Positions 63,505 through 64,000 of a stretch of DNA of 64,000 nucleotides are shown in pieces. Position 1 is the first letter of the stretch. Each line of letters starts with the position of its first letter. The translations under genes were made by a program, and so were the position numbers. The stretch covers positions 34,837 to 98,836 of the forward strand of contig MWCY01000004.1 of NCBI GenBank assembly GCA_002070275.1, written 5' to 3'. Source of the stretch: Candidatus Hydrogenedentes bacterium ADurb.Bin170 (GTDB taxonomy: Bacteria; Hydrogenedentota; Hydrogenedentia; Hydrogenedentales; CAITNO01). The notes under the pieces are model-generated. The model was not told the DNA's origin. It made no database searches and was given only the letters and a program-made list of their open reading frames with translations.

Positions 63505-64000
63505 ATGGGTGGTCTTGCGGGCTATACGGGATGTTCCGATGAAAGGCTGATTCACACCATGATGCATCAGCAAAAGTGCCGCGGGATCAGGCACGCCCGT
63601 TTTTTATCCCGTCGGGACTGTACCCTGTCGGATTTTGAGCCAGAAACATCTGATTCCGGCATTCGCTCAGTTGCCGCCGTGCTTGACGGTTTTATTTCCA
63701 ACAGGAAGCAATTGCAGGCAGAACTGAAAGCAGAGGGCTATCCGTACGAGTGCGGTTCAGACACTGCCCTGCTACAGCATCTCTGGACTGCCCGGGGCAT
63801 TTCCATGCTCAATCGCCTGGAAGGAATGTATGCCTTCGCTTTATGGGATCCGCAAGAGTCCTGCCTTTATCTGGTTCGCGACCGCACGGGGTCGCGACCG
63901 CTCTATTACCATGAGCGGAAAGATGCTTTTTTCTTTGCCTCCACAATTAAAGGGTTGCTGGGCTACACAGGAATTAGAAAGACGCTTGACCTTGAGGGAC
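63505..64000 (+). CDS. asparagine-synthetase-like protein lacking the glutaminase Cys, cut by window edge
   Basis: 165 residues are visible. The N-terminal Ntn-amidotransferase-like domain shows the RLEGMYAFALWD and LVRDRTGSRPLYY blocks of AsnB, and FASTIKGLL just before the edge. In glutamine-dependent AsnB the protein begins MCGI and Cys2 is the glutaminase nucleophile. Here it begins MGGLAG, so Gly replaces Cys2. GGAG lies upstream of the ATG, supporting the start. Cys-less relatives include beta-lactam synthetase, and degenerate glutaminase domains occur in lasso peptide cyclases. The synthetase domain is outside the window. Confidence 0.85.
   Translation, partial: MGGLAGYTGCSDERLIHTMMHQQKCRGIRHARFLSRRDCTLSDFEPETSDSGIRSVAAVLDGFISNRKQLQAELKAEGYPYECGSDTALLQHLWTARGISMLNRLEGMYAFALWDPQESCLYLVRDRTGSRPLYYHERKDAFFFASTIKGLLGYTGIRKTLDLEG

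Overview
The window comes from a Gram-negative bacterium of roughly balanced base composition. It encodes a type IV pilus secretin and pilMNOP, a heptosyltransferase, a LolA-like lipoprotein and periplasmic multiheme cytochromes. It also carries c-di-AMP phosphodiesterase PgpH and several protein types (DUF2961/GH172, DUF6259, DUF6786, stand-alone xylose-isomerase-like TIM barrels) that are common in PVC-superphylum and candidate-phylum bacteria such as Hydrogenedentota, Lentisphaerota or Kiritimatiellota. That placement is inference from family content; no rRNA is present. Promoters look like ordinary sigma-70 sites, and several match the -35/-10 consensus closely. I found no insertion sequence, prophage or CRISPR array. 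The only RNA gene I can support is a tRNA-Ser(GGA).

Layout. 1-8081 (minus): tex (cut by the left edge), argS, a PpiC-type isomerase, an orphan PilC/GspF, trxB and a large PpiD/SurA-like chaperone. 8387-16545 (plus): a UDP-sugar dehydrogenase lacking its catalytic Cys, an acyl-CoA ligase, a DUF6786 protein, a GH42-like protein and an esterase. 16609-17838 (minus): an orphan 2-hydroxyacyl-CoA dehydratase-type protein. 18033-26855 (plus): phoH-pgpH-ybeY-cnnm-cnnm-lipoprotein-rlmN, a tightly packed operon whose first gene seems to start at ACG. 27066-29052: nrfHA, for ammonifying nitrite reduction, ending at a terminator. 29439-30035: 5-formyl-THF cyclo-ligase.

30149-35517 (minus): pilMNOPQ, driven by a perfect-consensus promoter. 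35927-37417: an unknown multi-pass membrane protein. 37449-42173 (minus): yggS-pheS-pheT-coiled coil-zapA. 42520-44089: a TPR membrane protein and a small exported protein. 44166-48570: an MocA-type oxidoreductase, a response regulator with a degenerate GGDEF domain, a Fe-S aldo/keto reductase and a heptosyltransferase. Then come tRNA-Ser and comEA. 49804-62303: a glycan-degradation-like neighbourhood (DUF6259 glycosidase, an orphan 946-aa TIM barrel, a GH172 lipoprotein, a 712-aa diheme cytochrome, a Tat-exported sugar isomerase-like protein, a GH67-like protein). 62346-64000: start of a surface-polysaccharide-type cluster (glycosyltransferase, then an asparagine-synthetase homologue lacking Cys2, cut by the right edge).

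Taken together the genes suggest a motile or adherent, carbohydrate-using anaerobe or facultative anaerobe able to reduce nitrite to ammonium. The most unusual points are loss of the catalytic Cys in two otherwise well-conserved enzymes, the ACG start of phoH, the Tyr-Met-rich insertion in PilM, and the uncharacterised glycan/cytochrome neighbourhood.
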